A stretch of 24,746 nt of DNA from Fidelibacterota bacterium 46_43 (lineage in GTDB: Bacteria; Fidelibacterota; Fidelibacteria; Fidelibacterales; Fidelibacteraceae): positions 1 through 24,746 of the forward strand of contig LGGY01000002.1 of assembly GCA_001509335.1 (NCBI GenBank). Direction: 5' to 3'. Under the pieces are notes generated by a model. The model did not search any database, was not told the DNA's origin, and saw only the letters and a program-made list of their open reading frames with translations. Positions 1-6,584 of the stretch are shown in pieces (the stretch's first letter is position 1; each line of letters starts with the position of its first letter). The position numbers and the translations under genes were made by a program.

Positions 1-136
1 TGAACAAGCCGGTCATAAGGTTGTGTATTGGGATGGGTATGATCAAAACAATCACCTTGTACCATCTGGTGTATACATGTATCAGATCGAATACGAAAGC
101 AATACATCCATCCGAAAAATGGTACTTATGAAGTAA
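1..136 (+). CDS. C-terminal end of a secreted protein with FlgD/T9SS-type sorting tail (partial)
   Basis: Only the last 44 codons are in the window, in the frame that begins at base 2; the stop TAA is at 134-136. The peptide has the pattern seen at the C-terminus of many exported FCB-group proteins: a G-H-K-V-V-Y-W-D-G stretch, then V-P-S-G-V-Y-M-Y, and a final R-K-M-V-L-M-K before the stop. This is the FlgD-Ig-like / type A sorting domain pattern (W-x-G, then xSGxYxYxL, then a basic-hydrophobic end). By family such tails direct secretion and surface attachment by the type IX system or serve as a terminal Ig-like module. The catalytic or structural part of the protein lies upstream, outside the window, so its function is unknown. 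Confidence 0.8.
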   Translation, partial: EQAGHKVVYWDGYDQNNHLVPSGVYMYQIEYESNTSIRKMVLMK

Positions 137-240
137 TAAGTGTATCATTTTATTAATTTTTCGTTGGATTTATTCTACCGAATGATAAAAATTGATGAAT
201 CAAAACACAATAAGATAAAGGTTTACGGAATATCCGGAAT

Positions 241-723
241 TTATTTCAACAACTCTTTGTAATCCCGCCAATCCGGCATCCAGGAATCCATTAATCGATA
301 AAATCGGGCATTGTGATATCGTTCCAGCAAATGAGTCATCTCGTGAACAACTATATATTCCAGGCACTTAGGGGGCCTTTGGGCCAGTTCCAAATTAAGC
401 CAGATTCTTTGTGCCTGAATATTGCAGCTTCCCCACCGGGTTTTCATTTTTTTAACTCTCCATTCCTTTACATGAACACCCAGGACGGGCTCCCAATGTG
501 ATATGAAATCAGGAATCACCTTTTTAAGCTGCCGACGATACCAATCCTCCAAAAGAACTTTCCGTTCATCCCGGTCCATTCCCGCTTGAATCTGCATAAT
601 CAGGGTCTTTTCATCTCCAAGCCACACTTGGGGAGGAGACGCCTGCTCTATGACATGCAGACGATAAGGGTTGCCCCAAAAGGTATGAATTTCTCCGGTA
701 TACATCTGTTTTTTAGTTATCAA
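241..723 (-). CDS. YgjP-type (DUF45) zinc metallopeptidase, N-terminally short
   Basis: The 160-residue product carries the YgjP/DUF45 (WLM-like) signature: R-W-G-S-C at residues 96-100, the zinc motif H-E-M-T-H at 127-131, and a further histidine at 137 that is the expected third ligand. The family's central G-E-x-H-x-x-x-G-x-x-Y-R-L strand is at residues 10-22. Family members are usually about 220-240 residues, and this one lacks roughly the first 70. The only upstream in-frame start is a TTG at 723, with an in-frame TAA four codons before it; the first ATG is at 705. Neither has a good ribosome site. No YgjP N-terminus is readable in any frame of bases 724-960. The gene may be a shortened functional form or a decaying remnant. 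The proteolytic substrate of this family is not established. Confidence 0.75.
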   Translation of the reverse strand: MITKKQMYTGEIHTFWGNPYRLHVIEQASPPQVWLGDEKTLIMQIQAGMDRDERKVLLEDWYRRQLKKVIPDFISHWEPVLGVHVKEWRVKKMKTRWGSCNIQAQRIWLNLELAQRPPKCLEYIVVHEMTHLLERYHNARFYRLMDSWMPDWRDYKELLK

Positions 724-964
724 AGGCTGTCGTTAAAACATCGCCTGTTTTGAACATATCCATTTTATTTTTTAAGGATAAAGGGGCCTGACTGTTGTTT
801 TGTCGATTCCATGAGGAACGGATATTCCTTACACATCCTTCCGGAGGATACGTTTTTCGTTCTTTGAACACTGGTCTTCCTTTCTTTTTCTTTTCTGCAA
901 TTTAATGCTTAACTGCGTGTACACAAAAATATAGAAAGACAAAACGTCTAAACGTCTCAATATC
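724..964. other. AT-rich intergenic stretch, no gene seen
   Basis: These 241 bases separate two minus-strand genes. I found no open frame longer than about 25 codons and no RNA gene. Two small hairpin-prone spots are present (ATCCT/AGGAT around 835-850 and AGGAA/TTCCT around 813-830), neither followed by a T-run on the minus strand. Near 941-972 there is a short run of near-repeats, AACGTCTA then AACGTCTC, then a looser TCTCAACG. It may contain remains of the missing 5' part of the metallopeptidase gene, but I cannot read any. Confidence 0.5.
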
Positions 965-2176
965 TCAACGTAACGAATTCACATACATCATCAGAGTAAA
1001 TTCAAGATCTTCCCCTTCGGCATATCCGATTTTCTCGTAACGGATTTTGCCATCGGGTCCAACCACAAACATGGTTGGCACTCCCTTGATTTCGAATTTT
1101 TCTGACACGCCGTTTCCATAGTAGACGGGAAAAGAATATTGATTTGCTTCAATAAAAGGGCGGACTTTGGATTTATCTTTATCTGTAGATACGATTAAAA
1201 AACGGACATCCTCATCATTTTCATAGGATTGGTATAGCTGGTGTACTTTTGGCAATGCACGTCGGCAGGGCCCGCACCAGGTAGCAAAAAAATCAATCAC
1301 CAGAATCTTGCCCTGAAGATCGGAGGACCGGACAACTGAGCCATCCAGGTTCTCCAGTTTGAAAACCGGCATAGGCTTGTCCATTCGAATCTCGTCCAAC
1401 GTACTGATAATGGCTTCATGGGCGTCACTCACAGCCTTCTCAACCATTGTATCGATAGCTGATGCAGGATATGAGAGGGATTCACCGTATTCATAAATCA
1501 ACGATAAAGCATCCTCATGAGCAGGAGCCCGGGAGAGAGCTTTGAGAACGTTTTCCATGGCATGTTGATACCGGTTCAGTTTTGCCTGAGCACGTGATAC
1601 ATTAATCAGAATTTCCGGATCATCGTATTCAGCCAGAATTTCCTCATAGACATCCAGGGCATCCTCTACCCTGCCCATTTTCATCAGGTAATAAGCATAG
1701 GTATCCAAAATCATGGATCTGTACTGCGGCTCAGCTTCAATTTTCTCCAATGGAGAATATCCCCGTTTATCCAGATAAACGGACAATGCATCAATAAACT
1801 CGCCGGTACGGCATTGAACTGCTGCGTCTTCAATCAATGAAAAGAGTCTGTCCTCCAGGAGGGTGTTTTCTCTGTTTTTCCAGGCAATAGTGTTTGCCAG
1901 CATGGCATATTGCATGGCATTATGACTCTCCCGGGTGGCATTCAGTACCAATTGATATATATCTTCCTCCCTGTCCACGACCAAAGGAAGCAGTCTTTCC
2001 GTCAGCCGGTACTTCAATTCGGAAGACTCTACATCCTCTATCATGTTAAGGGCTTCCTGAATAAAAACGGAATCTTCTTCTATGGCTAATGTCTTTTCTA
2101 TCCTGTTTTCTGTGGGTTTGATAGCACATGCTGATATGCTCATGATTAAAGCAATAATAAGGGTGGTTTTTTTCAT
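965..2176 (-). CDS. Lipoprotein with TPR region and C-terminal TlpA/ResA-like thioredoxin domain
   Basis: The 403-residue product starts with a lipoprotein signal (basic start, hydrophobic core, S-I-S-A-C with Cys17), so it should be anchored on the periplasmic side of a membrane. Residues about 155-225 are helical and TPR-like (a 'ALDVYEEIL' type helix followed by 'ALSRAP'). Residues about 265-403 are a thioredoxin fold of the TlpA/ResA/AhpC-TSA type: the redox motif W-C-G-P-C is at 300-304 and the cis-proline loop G-V-P-T at 365-368. By family it would reduce or exchange disulfides in exported proteins; the partner is unknown. The start is firm: AAAAGGAG lies six bases before the ATG. It follows the 137-residue gene by 10 bases, so the two are probably cotranscribed. 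Confidence 0.9.
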   Translation of the reverse strand: MKKTTLIIALIMSISACAIKPTENRIEKTLAIEEDSVFIQEALNMIEDVESSELKYRLTERLLPLVVDREEDIYQLVLNATRESHNAMQYAMLANTIAWKNRENTLLEDRLFSLIEDAAVQCRTGEFIDALSVYLDKRGYSPLEKIEAEPQYRSMILDTYAYYLMKMGRVEDALDVYEEILAEYDDPEILINVSRAQAKLNRYQHAMENVLKALSRAPAHEDALSLIYEYGESLSYPASAIDTMVEKAVSDAHEAIISTLDEIRMDKPMPVFKLENLDGSVVRSSDLQGKILVIDFFATWCGPCRRALPKVHQLYQSYENDEDVRFLIVSTDKDKSKVRPFIEANQYSFPVYYGNGVSEKFEIKGVPTMFVVGPDGKIRYEKIGYAEGEDLEFTLMMYVNSLR

Positions 2177-2186
2177 AAGTCTCCTT

Positions 2187-2600
2187 TTAAATGTTTCTTA
2201 CACCGATTTCAATCAAGAATTTTTCTCCATCATGCTGTACATCCAAAACCTGTATGAGCTCAGCAATTTTTTTCATGGCTGTTTCCGTATCTATGATGAT
2301 ATAAGGCATCTTCAATGTCACGATATTATTTTGATACCGTTCCACAAACCGGCTTACAATCGGTAATAATTTCTTCACCAAGGAACTTTTGGACACAATT
2401 TTAAAAAGGATATTGGGCTTCATGTAGGAATCAAAGGTCAGAGTAACAGGAAAATCCAGGGAAAGTGAGGGGACGTTGATTTCCCCCCGGACGGTTTTGG
2501 AATCTACAGCCACAAGATTCCGAACCGGATTTTTTGCCGCTTCAAAATATCGGGTATATAAATCCACAAATTCATCGATGGTCAGCTCAATTTTTGCCAT
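2187..2600 (-). CDS. Unrecognised 137-residue protein
   Basis: I do not recognise a family. The product has no signal peptide or membrane segment, so it is probably cytoplasmic or on the inner face of the membrane. It has an N-terminal helical region (residues 5-22), a central beta-rich part (about 25-65), a basic amphipathic helix around 67-90 (K-S-S-L-V-K-K-L-L-P) and a second helix around 105-117. The start is well supported: GGAGGGAAGC precedes the ATG. It lies between the GldA/F/G/DUF4340 cluster, from which it is separated by 97 bases including a strong hairpin, and the thioredoxin lipoprotein, which begins 10 bases after its stop. It is a real gene by start context, length and tight packing; its role is open. 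Confidence 0.75.
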   Translation of the reverse strand: MAKIELTIDEFVDLYTRYFEAAKNPVRNLVAVDSKTVRGEINVPSLSLDFPVTLTFDSYMKPNILFKIVSKSSLVKKLLPIVSRFVERYQNNIVTLKMPYIIIDTETAMKKIAELIQVLDVQHDGEKFLIEIGVRNI

Positions 2601-2630
2601 GCTTCCCTCCAGTGTGGAAAAATCAGCACA

Positions 2631-2669
2631 TTCCGGGAAAGATTCAAGAAGTTTGTCTCTTTCCCGGAA
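2631..2669 (-). terminator. 12-bp perfect hairpin between DUF4340 gene and the 137-residue gene
   Basis: The arms at 2631-2642 and 2658-2669 are exact reverse complements (TTCCGGGAAAGA and TCTTTCCCGGAA) with a 15-base loop. On the minus strand the stem is followed after about eight bases by a TTTTT run, and on the plus strand after about nine bases by a longer T-run. The offset makes it a weak textbook terminator. It may instead attenuate or stabilise the message between the ABC cluster and the downstream genes, which have their own ribosome sites. Confidence 0.45.
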
Positions 2670-2697
2670 TTATTTCAACTTTTTTTTAAAAAATGAA

Positions 2698-3216
2698 CTA
2701 CTCCCGCCAAAAAGCGGCCTGAGGTCTCAAATGGCGTGTCAGTTTTAAATCCACCTGGTAGACATGGGGATCATGAGGATAGCGGATGTTATCTTTGACC
2801 GGAGAAACATCTGAACGCCCCACAAGTATTTCTCCCACGATGTCATTGTCCGCTTTCAAGGTAAGATGCGTGGCAGACGTTTCATCCAGGTGATATTCAG
2901 CATAGTATTCCGGATTGGATGCGATATATGAACCATGACTCATCTCTGAGAGCATTTTTAAAAAATCTTGCACCATCTGTTGATCCACTACACCTGTATC
3001 CGGTTCCTGAAAGACCCAGAGTGTATCCTCGCGGAGCAAAGCAAGGGAATCTGTACCCTTCCATATATGGATGGATGTTACTGTTTCCGGGTTAAAATCG
3101 AAAACAGGCACTTCCTGCGATTCAAATTGTTTCTCCCGGCTCTGGACAATCCATAATACCAGGATGGCCGTTATCAGGACGACAGCATAACGAATCCAAT
3201 GAATATGTTTAGCCAT
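2698..3216 (-). CDS. Short DUF4340 membrane-anchored protein
   Basis: The product has 172 residues. One N-terminal membrane segment (about residues 8-25) is followed by an extracytoplasmic region matching the DUF4340 pattern. That pattern includes a V-T-S-I-H-I-W strand, an 'LWVFQEPDTGVVDQQMVQDFL' type segment, then L-V-G-R-S-D and Y-Q-V-D. DUF4340 proteins are usually two or more times longer; here the protein ends after a single copy. The start at 3216 is chosen because GGAGGAATATT sits directly before this ATG; longer in-frame starts would run deep into the preceding gene. It overlaps the GldG-like gene by 8 bases, implying translational coupling. DUF4340 partners of GldG-type proteins are common, and their molecular job is not known. 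Confidence 0.85.
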   Translation of the reverse strand: MAKHIHWIRYAVVLITAILVLWIVQSREKQFESQEVPVFDFNPETVTSIHIWKGTDSLALLREDTLWVFQEPDTGVVDQQMVQDFLKMLSEMSHGSYIASNPEYYAEYHLDETSATHLTLKADNDIVGEILVGRSDVSPVKDNIRYPHDPHVYQVDLKLTRHLRPQAAFWRE

Positions 3217-4816
3217 AATATTCCTCCAGTTTCCGGCGTTTTTTACGATTTTGCCCCGCTTTAAAGAGGGCAAAAAGGATGACAAGCAATGAAGGGGTGA
3301 TCATATTAACCCATTTCCATACATTCCGTGCAGTATCGGAGGTCAGGATTTCCGGTTTCAAAGGCCGGACTTTTATGCCCCTGTTACGGATGGAAACCAG
3401 TTCGGCATCACCTGTCATCACATCTGCGGCATTCAAAATGAGCGCTGTATTTTCCGGGATTCCTGCAGCCCGCATATCATCGAAAAAGCGATTGTCCGTT
3501 ATCAATAATAGATTGAGATCATTTGTGAAAGCTAAAAAATCTTCTTTTTCAGCATATTCACTGCTGTCAGCAAAGAAACTGCTTTGATAACCTGTCCGCA
3601 ATCCCGCAACAACCATGGGGCCTTTATCGAATTTCTGGAGCTGCTTATTATCCATAGGATAGATATTATACCCGTTCCGGAGCGTATAATTCCCCCCCAT
3701 GGACGGAGCCGGGAAATAGCCTTCAGCCAGTGAACCGGAATTTTTGGATGTCCACATCAGAGGTGTAAATGTCCCCGAATCAGGGGATGCCGTGATTTCA
3801 TGAGGAAAGAAAACCCGCACTTCATCCAATCCGGATACAATGGGACTTTCTTCATTGAACCGGCGTATCACAGGGATGGGAGGATAATCCACCAAATTAT
3901 TGAATGCAAAAATGCCCTGACGCTGCTGAATCTGAATCTGGCTGCAAAGCTTATCAATCACAATATCCGGGTTGATGGTTAAACCATAGTGTTCCAGAAA
4001 GGAAAAAATATTTGAAGCAATGGATTCGGCTATGCCTTCCTGAACCTTTGCTTCCTGTCTTGCCTGGGAGAGGAAGAGCTTTCCACCGCGCATCAGGAAT
4101 TGATCCAAATGGTACAGTTCATCCATGCTGAGGGAATCCATGACACCATTCATGAGAACGAGATCAATATCCAATGGAATAGGTGAATTCAGGGAAACCG
4201 GACGAACTTTATAGGTTTGATTCAGAAACTGGGAAAGCTGATGGGTCTGAACACCTTCCCCTTTACCGGCAATAAGCCCAATTGTTTTCAGATCCTTTGC
4301 CAACATCTTTTTGATTGCCGCCGTCAGATCATACTCGAGCCCTTCTGTGGTTTGAATCACTGGCAGGACTTCCTTCTTATCCCGGTACAAGAGGACCAGT
4401 CCCATATAGACATTTTTAATTTCCAGTTTATCATTTTCAAGAACCCGAAGCTGAATGGGGGGAATCCGGTAACCGAAAGCTTCCTCTTTGGCTTTTTCAT
4501 TATCATCGGGATTGACAAATTCAAAATGAAAATTTCCATTGGAGTATGCCCTGTATTCCTCGAGGATATCCTGCAAATACCGCCGGGAATTCACATATTC
4601 ACCAGGAAGATCTTCGGAAAAGAAAACCCGGGCTGTCATCCGGTCATCCAGCTGGTTAATTATTGATTTGCTGGATTCGCTCAGGGAATAAATATTTCCC
4701 CGGGTCAAATCCCATCGGAAAAAGATGGACCGGGATATGATATTGATCAGTATCAAAATCACGGCTAAGAATACGAGTGAGAGTGCGAACTGTTTTTTAT
4801 TATTGATGCGGGCCAT
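3209..4816 (-). CDS. gldG: GldG-family ABC transporter auxiliary (substrate-binding-like) membrane protein
   Basis: The 535-residue product belongs to the ABC_transp_aux / GldG family. A first membrane segment (about residues 10-30) is followed by the family hallmark F-R-W-D-L-T-R-G-N-I-Y-S-L-S, then a large extracytoplasmic domain. A second membrane helix near the C-terminus (about 505-522) leads to a short basic tail. GldG-like proteins work with an ABC-2 permease and ATPase; in Bacteroidota the trio GldA/F/G is tied to gliding, elsewhere the transported substrate is unknown. I start it at 4816 because GGAGGTAAGT precedes that ATG; an in-frame ATG at 4828 lacks a site and would overlap the upstream gene. 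Two bases separate it from the permease stop. The symbol marks family, not proven motility. Confidence 0.88.
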   Translation of the reverse strand: MARINNKKQFALSLVFLAVILILINIISRSIFFRWDLTRGNIYSLSESSKSIINQLDDRMTARVFFSEDLPGEYVNSRRYLQDILEEYRAYSNGNFHFEFVNPDDNEKAKEEAFGYRIPPIQLRVLENDKLEIKNVYMGLVLLYRDKKEVLPVIQTTEGLEYDLTAAIKKMLAKDLKTIGLIAGKGEGVQTHQLSQFLNQTYKVRPVSLNSPIPLDIDLVLMNGVMDSLSMDELYHLDQFLMRGGKLFLSQARQEAKVQEGIAESIASNIFSFLEHYGLTINPDIVIDKLCSQIQIQQRQGIFAFNNLVDYPPIPVIRRFNEESPIVSGLDEVRVFFPHEITASPDSGTFTPLMWTSKNSGSLAEGYFPAPSMGGNYTLRNGYNIYPMDNKQLQKFDKGPMVVAGLRTGYQSSFFADSSEYAEKEDFLAFTNDLNLLLITDNRFFDDMRAAGIPENTALILNAADVMTGDAELVSIRNRGIKVRPLKPEILTSDTARNVWKWVNMITPSLLVILFALFKAGQNRKKRRKLEEYYG

Positions 4817-4818
4817 AC

Positions 4819-5532
4819 TTACCTCCATTTCCGAATTTCAAGGACTCTGACAGAGAGTGTCAGAAAAAAGAAGATAACCGAAAGGAAATAGATGATATTC
4901 CTTGAATCGATGACACCTCTGCTGATATTGCTGAAATGGTAGTCTGTACTGAGAAACTGCAGAATGCCGCTGAGAAAGGTGGGGACAAAAATGAGGATTT
5001 TATCAAAAAGGTAAAGGGCAAAAATGATAATAAAACTCAGAAGAAAGGATGTAATCTGATTATTGGACACGGCACTTCCAAACATCCCGATGGAAGCATA
5101 CATGGCTCCGACCAGCAGGAGTCCCACATATCCGCACAGAATGGCTCCGATATCCGGGCCGGTTCCCACAAAAAGGAGGGTGATAAAATGAGGCAGAGTA
5201 AAAAGGAGTCCAACCCCTATCAATGCCACGGCGGAGAAGAACTTTCCGAGCACAATCTGGTAATCATCCACCGGCAAAGTGGTTAAAAATTCCATGGTTC
5301 CGGCGTGATTTTCCCGGGCCAGTGACCCCATGGTGATAGCCGGTATGAAAAAGATAAAAACCAAGGGTATGGAATTGAATAAGATTCTCAGGTCGGACTG
5401 GCCGATAAGGAAAAAAGAACTGGTAAAAAACCAGCCATTGATCAGGAGAAAAATGATCAACGTGATATAGGCAACGGCGCTGTTGAAATATGCGCTCATT
5501 TCTTTCCGGTATATCAATCGGACAGTATTCAT
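4819..5532 (-). CDS. gldF: ABC-2 type permease (GldF-like)
   Basis: The 237-residue integral membrane protein has about six hydrophobic segments. The family features seen are an N-terminal R-K-E-M-x-A-Y-F-x-S motif, an F-I-P-A-I-T-M-G-S-L-A-R-E loop and the T-M-E-F-L-T-T-L-P motif (E-x-L-x-T-x-P type) typical of GldF/NosY-like ABC-2 permeases. It should form the channel driven by the upstream ATPase, with the downstream GldG-like protein as extracytoplasmic partner. The start at 5532 is set by AAGGAGGAGAAGC immediately upstream and by the ATGA overlap with the ATPase stop. An earlier in-frame start at 5616 would lie inside the ATPase gene and gives a hydrophilic basic leader unlike the family. 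Confidence 0.9.
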   Translation of the reverse strand: MNTVRLIYRKEMSAYFNSAVAYITLIIFLLINGWFFTSSFFLIGQSDLRILFNSIPLVFIFFIPAITMGSLARENHAGTMEFLTTLPVDDYQIVLGKFFSAVALIGVGLLFTLPHFITLLFVGTGPDIGAILCGYVGLLLVGAMYASIGMFGSAVSNNQITSFLLSFIIIFALYLFDKILIFVPTFLSGILQFLSTDYHFSNISRGVIDSRNIIYFLSVIFFFLTLSVRVLEIRKWR

Positions 5533-6467
5533 GCTTCTCCTCCTTCTTCCACGGTAAGAATTCTGAACATGTCTTCCAAAGAGGTGCGATGACGGTTCAT
5601 CTCCAGAAGAGTCCACCCTTTTTTCACAACATATTGGAAGACATCCTTTCTTAAATCCAGGGTATTGGGATATTCAATTACCACTTTTGTGATACCATTC
5701 GAAGTGTGAATGTCCGCAAGTTTCATTTTCTCATGGATACCTGTCAGGTCTTTCACATGATCTGCTCCTTCAATTTCCAGGTGAAGCCGTGTAAAACCTT
5801 TGAAGCCGCTCATAAGTTCATCTATAGTTCCATCTGCGGCAATTTTTCCTTTATTGATAATCACCATCCGGTCCGCCGTTGCCTGTATTTCCTGGAGGAT
5901 ATGGGATGAAATGACAACCGTTTTCTCTTTTCCCAGTTGCTTGATAAGGTTCCGGATTTCCACAATCTGATTGGGATCCAGACCTGTTGTGGGTTCATCC
6001 AGAATCAGAATTTCCGGATCGTGAAAAATGGCTTGTGCCAGACCCGTTCTCTGCTTATATCCCTTGGATAGTTCCGAAATCTTTTTATGGATTACACCAT
6101 GTAGCCCACAGAGGTCAGAGACTTTTTTAAGACGCTCTTCAAAAGCTTTGCCTTCAATTCGCCGGGCTGCAGCGGAAAATTTCAGAAAATCATAGACAAT
6201 CATTTCCGGGTAAAGGGGGTTATTTTCCGGAAGATATCCAATGATTTTCCGGATATCCAGGGAATCATCAAGAACATTCAGATCGTTGATAAAAATGTTT
6301 CCCGACGTGGGGGTCAGATAGGATGTCATGATCCGGAGGGTTGTTGATTTTCCGGCACCGTTTGGACCAAGAAATCCCAGGATTTCTCCGTCCCGGACAT
6401 GAAAAGAAATATCATCTACAGCCTTTACATGTCCGTAATGCTTTGTGAGGTGTTCAACTTTGATCAT
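5529..6467 (-). CDS. gldA: ABC transporter ATP-binding protein (GldA-like)
   Basis: The 312-residue ATPase carries a complete nucleotide-binding domain. Walker A G-P-N-G-A-G-K-S is at residues 34-41, the signature L-S-K-G-Y-K-Q-R at 133-140, Walker B I-L-I-L-D-E-P at 153-159 and the switch histidine in S-S-H at 187-189. The L-S-K-G-Y form of the signature and the roughly 90-residue C-terminal extension are typical of the GldA/CcmA-like branch that pairs with ABC-2 permeases. It energises the GldF/GldG partners encoded next, with its stop overlapping the permease ATG by four bases. The ATG is preceded by AAGAGG. The 117 bases upstream, after the helicase gene, are AT-rich and probably hold the promoter of this cluster, but I could not fix -35/-10 boxes. 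Confidence 0.93.
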   Translation of the reverse strand: MIKVEHLTKHYGHVKAVDDISFHVRDGEILGFLGPNGAGKSTTLRIMTSYLTPTSGNIFINDLNVLDDSLDIRKIIGYLPENNPLYPEMIVYDFLKFSAAARRIEGKAFEERLKKVSDLCGLHGVIHKKISELSKGYKQRTGLAQAIFHDPEILILDEPTTGLDPNQIVEIRNLIKQLGKEKTVVISSHILQEIQATADRMVIINKGKIAADGTIDELMSGFKGFTRLHLEIEGADHVKDLTGIHEKMKLADIHTSNGITKVVIEYPNTLDLRKDVFQYVVKKGWTLLEMNRHRTSLEDMFRILTVEEGGEA

Positions 6468-6584
6468 TGTTTTTCCTCTTTGTTTCTGTCAAAAAATATA
6501 ATTATGTAATATATCAAACTGTCTTTTTCACACCTTTATGGACAAAAAGTTCCCCGGTGGTTTATAAATTTTGCAACTCCAAAT

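Noticed and set aside
137..240. Possible bidirectional terminator between the convergent genes (TATCATT...AATGATA)
   Set aside because: The stem is short with a loop of about 30 bases and internal mismatches; AT-rich sequence makes such matches common.
941..972. Near-repeats AACGTCTA / AACGTCTC / TCTCAACG as a possible small repeat array
   Set aside because: Only two near-exact units with no regular spacing; not a CRISPR or tandem array.
4217..4666. Plus-strand open frame of about 149 codons inside the GldG-like gene
   Set aside because: It lies wholly opposite a well-supported gene, has no ribosome site and no recognisable protein pattern; a shadow frame.
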